A stretch of 7,343 nt of DNA. It comes from Chloroflexota bacterium (GTDB lineage Bacteria > Chloroflexota > UBA6077 > CF-72). The first letter of the stretch is position 1. The number at the start of each line of letters is the position of its first letter. The translations under genes and the position numbers were made by a program. Location: the NCBI GenBank assembly GCA_019247135.1, contig JAFAPL010000827.1, positions 1-7,343 on the forward strand, read 5' to 3'. The notes beneath the pieces were generated by a model. It did no database searches, was not told where the DNA came from, and saw nothing but the letters and a program-made list of their open reading frames with translations. Below, piece after piece: positions 6,017 to 7,343 of the stretch.

Positions 6017-7343
6017 ACGGCTTCCTTTCCCGCATAGCGCGGCTGATCAGTGATAGTGGCACCGACCCGAACGACAACAACTGGTCGTGGAAAGCGCGCA
6101 AGCTTGGCGGTCTCAGCTCGGCGCGCAACTGGCGGATACTGTTCCAGCCAATCAGGTACATGCACGCGGCGCCCGGGTGCAGGCTGTTCTTGACTGCTTC
6201 CGCGCGCGCCGCCTGTGCAGACATTCCGGCGCGCTGCTCGTAAAAGCGCGCCGCGTCGTCCAGCGTCATCGAATCCCGATGCAGCCGTACGTCAACAACG
6301 GCCCGCGCAGCCATGCGCCGATGGGCCGCGCGCTGAACGGCACGCTCCGACTCGGTCAGAAAGCCGGCCTCGTCAGCGAGGTCGGTCGCGTAGCAAGCCC
6401 AACCCTCGGCGATGCTGCCGCCGCACAACATCGCAATTCGCGAAGCGCAGTCCACGGCCGCGATCTGGCCAATCCGCGACTCCGCGCGCCTGGCATGCCA
6501 GTTCTGGAGATGGTGTCCGAGACTGCCGTGATGCACGACGTGATTGAGCTTCACGGTCGCCGTGTCGATCGGCCCTGGTGGGACGACGTACTCCACCACG
6601 TCCACCTGGTCGAACACGGCTGGCGCACGATACGGCAAGAAGTAGAAGTACGGCGCCGACTCCCGTAGCCAAGCGGGCTGCTCGACATAGTGAACCGGCC
6701 AGTCAGGGTACGTCAGCAGGTCCCGCCGCTCGGCCAGTTCGACCGAGTCGCGCCATAGATCCTCGAAGCCGCGCAGGCCGCCCTCAAAAACGTCCGACCG
6801 CGCCACGACGCTGCTCGAGTCCCGGGCAAGGCATTCGAGCGCAAGCTGTTCCAGCTCCTCCGCACTGAATTCGAAGAAGTGCGCCCGCTTCAACAACAGA
6901 TCGAAGGCCTCGGCACCGCACGCGTATACCTCGGTCGAGCGCGGCAACAGCTCGGTCTCGATGAACGCATCGAAGCGCTCAAAGGCGGCCCACGCCTCCT
7001 CGGCCGCACGCAACAGCGCATGATCGTCGACGAGCTGCGGCAGCCCGCGCTCTAGAAGCAGCCGCGCACCGGCGCACTCACGCCGAGCGCGTTCGCACCA
7101 CGCGCGTGGCGCATCGTGCAAGATGCGCTCAGCATCCCTGAAGAAACTCGGTACAGCACGCAGCCGTTCGAACGCCGAGCCCAACCGAGCCTCCAGAGAC
7201 GCGAACGGCCGCACAAGCAAGCTCAGCAGCCCGAACACCGCCTCGCCCGTGTACAGCGACGGATTGCCCCACCCGTATTGCGCCGATGTTGCTTCCCACG
7301 CGGCGATCTCGAGGTAGCCGCGCGCCAGCTCTGCGTCGAGCCC
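5997..7343 (-). CDS. DUF885 family protein, putative metallohydrolase with variant motif, 5' truncated by window edge
   Basis: The frame is open from the right edge to TGA at 5997-5999, giving 448 visible residues. A GTG at 7238 is an internal valine and not the start, because the 35 residues before it (LDAELARGYLEIAAWEA, then NPSLYTGEAVFGLL) read as normal DUF885 N-terminal sequence. Family members usually have about 550-600 residues, so 100 or more are missing. Further landmarks are RLRAVPSFFRDAERIL, then EGWACYATDLADEAG (visible residues 313-327), RAVVDVRLH (347-355) and HPGAACMYLIGWNSIRQLR (389-407). The family is placed with zinc peptidase-like folds through an HE-x-x-P-G-H-H motif. Here the site reads HHGSLGHHLQ (visible 271-280, bases 6504-6533), so the expected Glu is His and the Pro is Leu. 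No signal peptide can be judged. The C-terminus overlaps the peptide-binding protein gene by 20 bp, which suggests processing of an imported or exported peptide-like substrate. Function is inferred only. Confidence 0.88.
   Translation of the reverse strand, partial: GLDAELARGYLEIAAWEATSAQYGWGNPSLYTGEAVFGLLSLLVRPFASLEARLGSAFERLRAVPSFFRDAERILHDAPRAWCERARRECAGARLLLERGLPQLVDDHALLRAAEEAWAAFERFDAFIETELLPRSTEVYACGAEAFDLLLKRAHFFEFSAEELEQLALECLARDSSSVVARSDVFEGGLRGFEDLWRDSVELAERRDLLTYPDWPVHYVEQPAWLRESAPYFYFLPYRAPAVFDQVDVVEYVVPPGPIDTATVKLNHVVHHGSLGHHLQNWHARRAESRIGQIAAVDCASRIAMLCGGSIAEGWACYATDLADEAGFLTESERAVQRAAHRRMAARAVVDVRLHRDSMTLDDAARFYEQRAGMSAQAARAEAVKNSLHPGAACMYLIGWNSIRQLRAELRPPSLRAFHDQLLSFGSVPLSLISRAMRERKPYVLASP
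6021..6030 (-). promoter_or_regulatory. Ribosome binding site of the SBP_bac_5 gene
   Basis: On the minus strand GGAAAGGAAG is followed by four bases (CCGT) and then ATG at 6016. This is the strongest Shine-Dalgarno-like sequence seen ahead of any start in the window. It lies inside the coding end of the upstream DUF885 gene, so the binding protein can be translated strongly on its own while still being coupled to its neighbour. Confidence 0.75.

Noticed and set aside
1..7343. Mobile element, CRISPR array, tRNA or rRNA genes
   Set aside because: I saw no terminal repeats, spaced direct repeats, transposase-like proteins or RNA gene sequence; essentially the whole window is covered by the genes listed.

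Overview
This is a high-GC window (clearly above 60% by eye) of tightly packed bacterial transport genes. It consists of two converging gene clusters that meet near position 2540. There are no RNA genes, insertion sequences, CRISPR arrays or other mobile elements that I can see, and no gene-free stretch longer than about 31 bases. Dense GC-rich coding, a GTG start, weak Shine-Dalgarno signals with overlapping genes, a Tat-type signal on a binding protein and a DUF885 protein beside a peptide transporter would fit a soil Chloroflexota or an actinobacterium. I cannot settle the taxon from sequence alone.

Left cluster, plus strand (1-2537): the C-terminal tail of a family 1 sugar-binding protein (cut by the window edge), then two membrane permeases of the carbohydrate CUT1 ABC family (MalF/UgpA-like and MalG/UgpE-like), then an RpiB/LacAB-family sugar-phosphate isomerase. 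Spacings are 31 bp, 3 bp and a 1-bp overlap, so this looks like one operon that imports a sugar or sugar derivative and isomerises its phosphate. No sugar kinase and no ATPase subunit is visible.

Right cluster, minus strand (7343 down to 2559): a DUF885 protein cut by the right edge, a Tat-exported family 5 (peptide/oligopeptide type) binding protein, a DppB-like permease and a DppC-like permease. The genes overlap by 20 bp, are separated by 9 bp, and overlap by 4 bp (ATGA). This looks like a peptide-type importer tied to a putative metallohydrolase. The DppD/DppF ATPases that often follow dppC are absent, because the cluster ends at the convergent junction.

Between the clusters a perfect 10-bp inverted repeat with a 3-base loop includes the stop codon of the isomerase gene. 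It probably serves as a terminator for both directions, though it lacks a U-tract on either strand.

Most of the window is ordinary transporter biology; I do not see a wholly new system. The point most worth a second look is the DUF885 protein. In it the usual HE-x-x-P-G-H-H signature reads H-H-G-S-L-G-H-H, so the presumed catalytic glutamate is histidine, and the gene is translationally overlapped with a peptide-binding protein.
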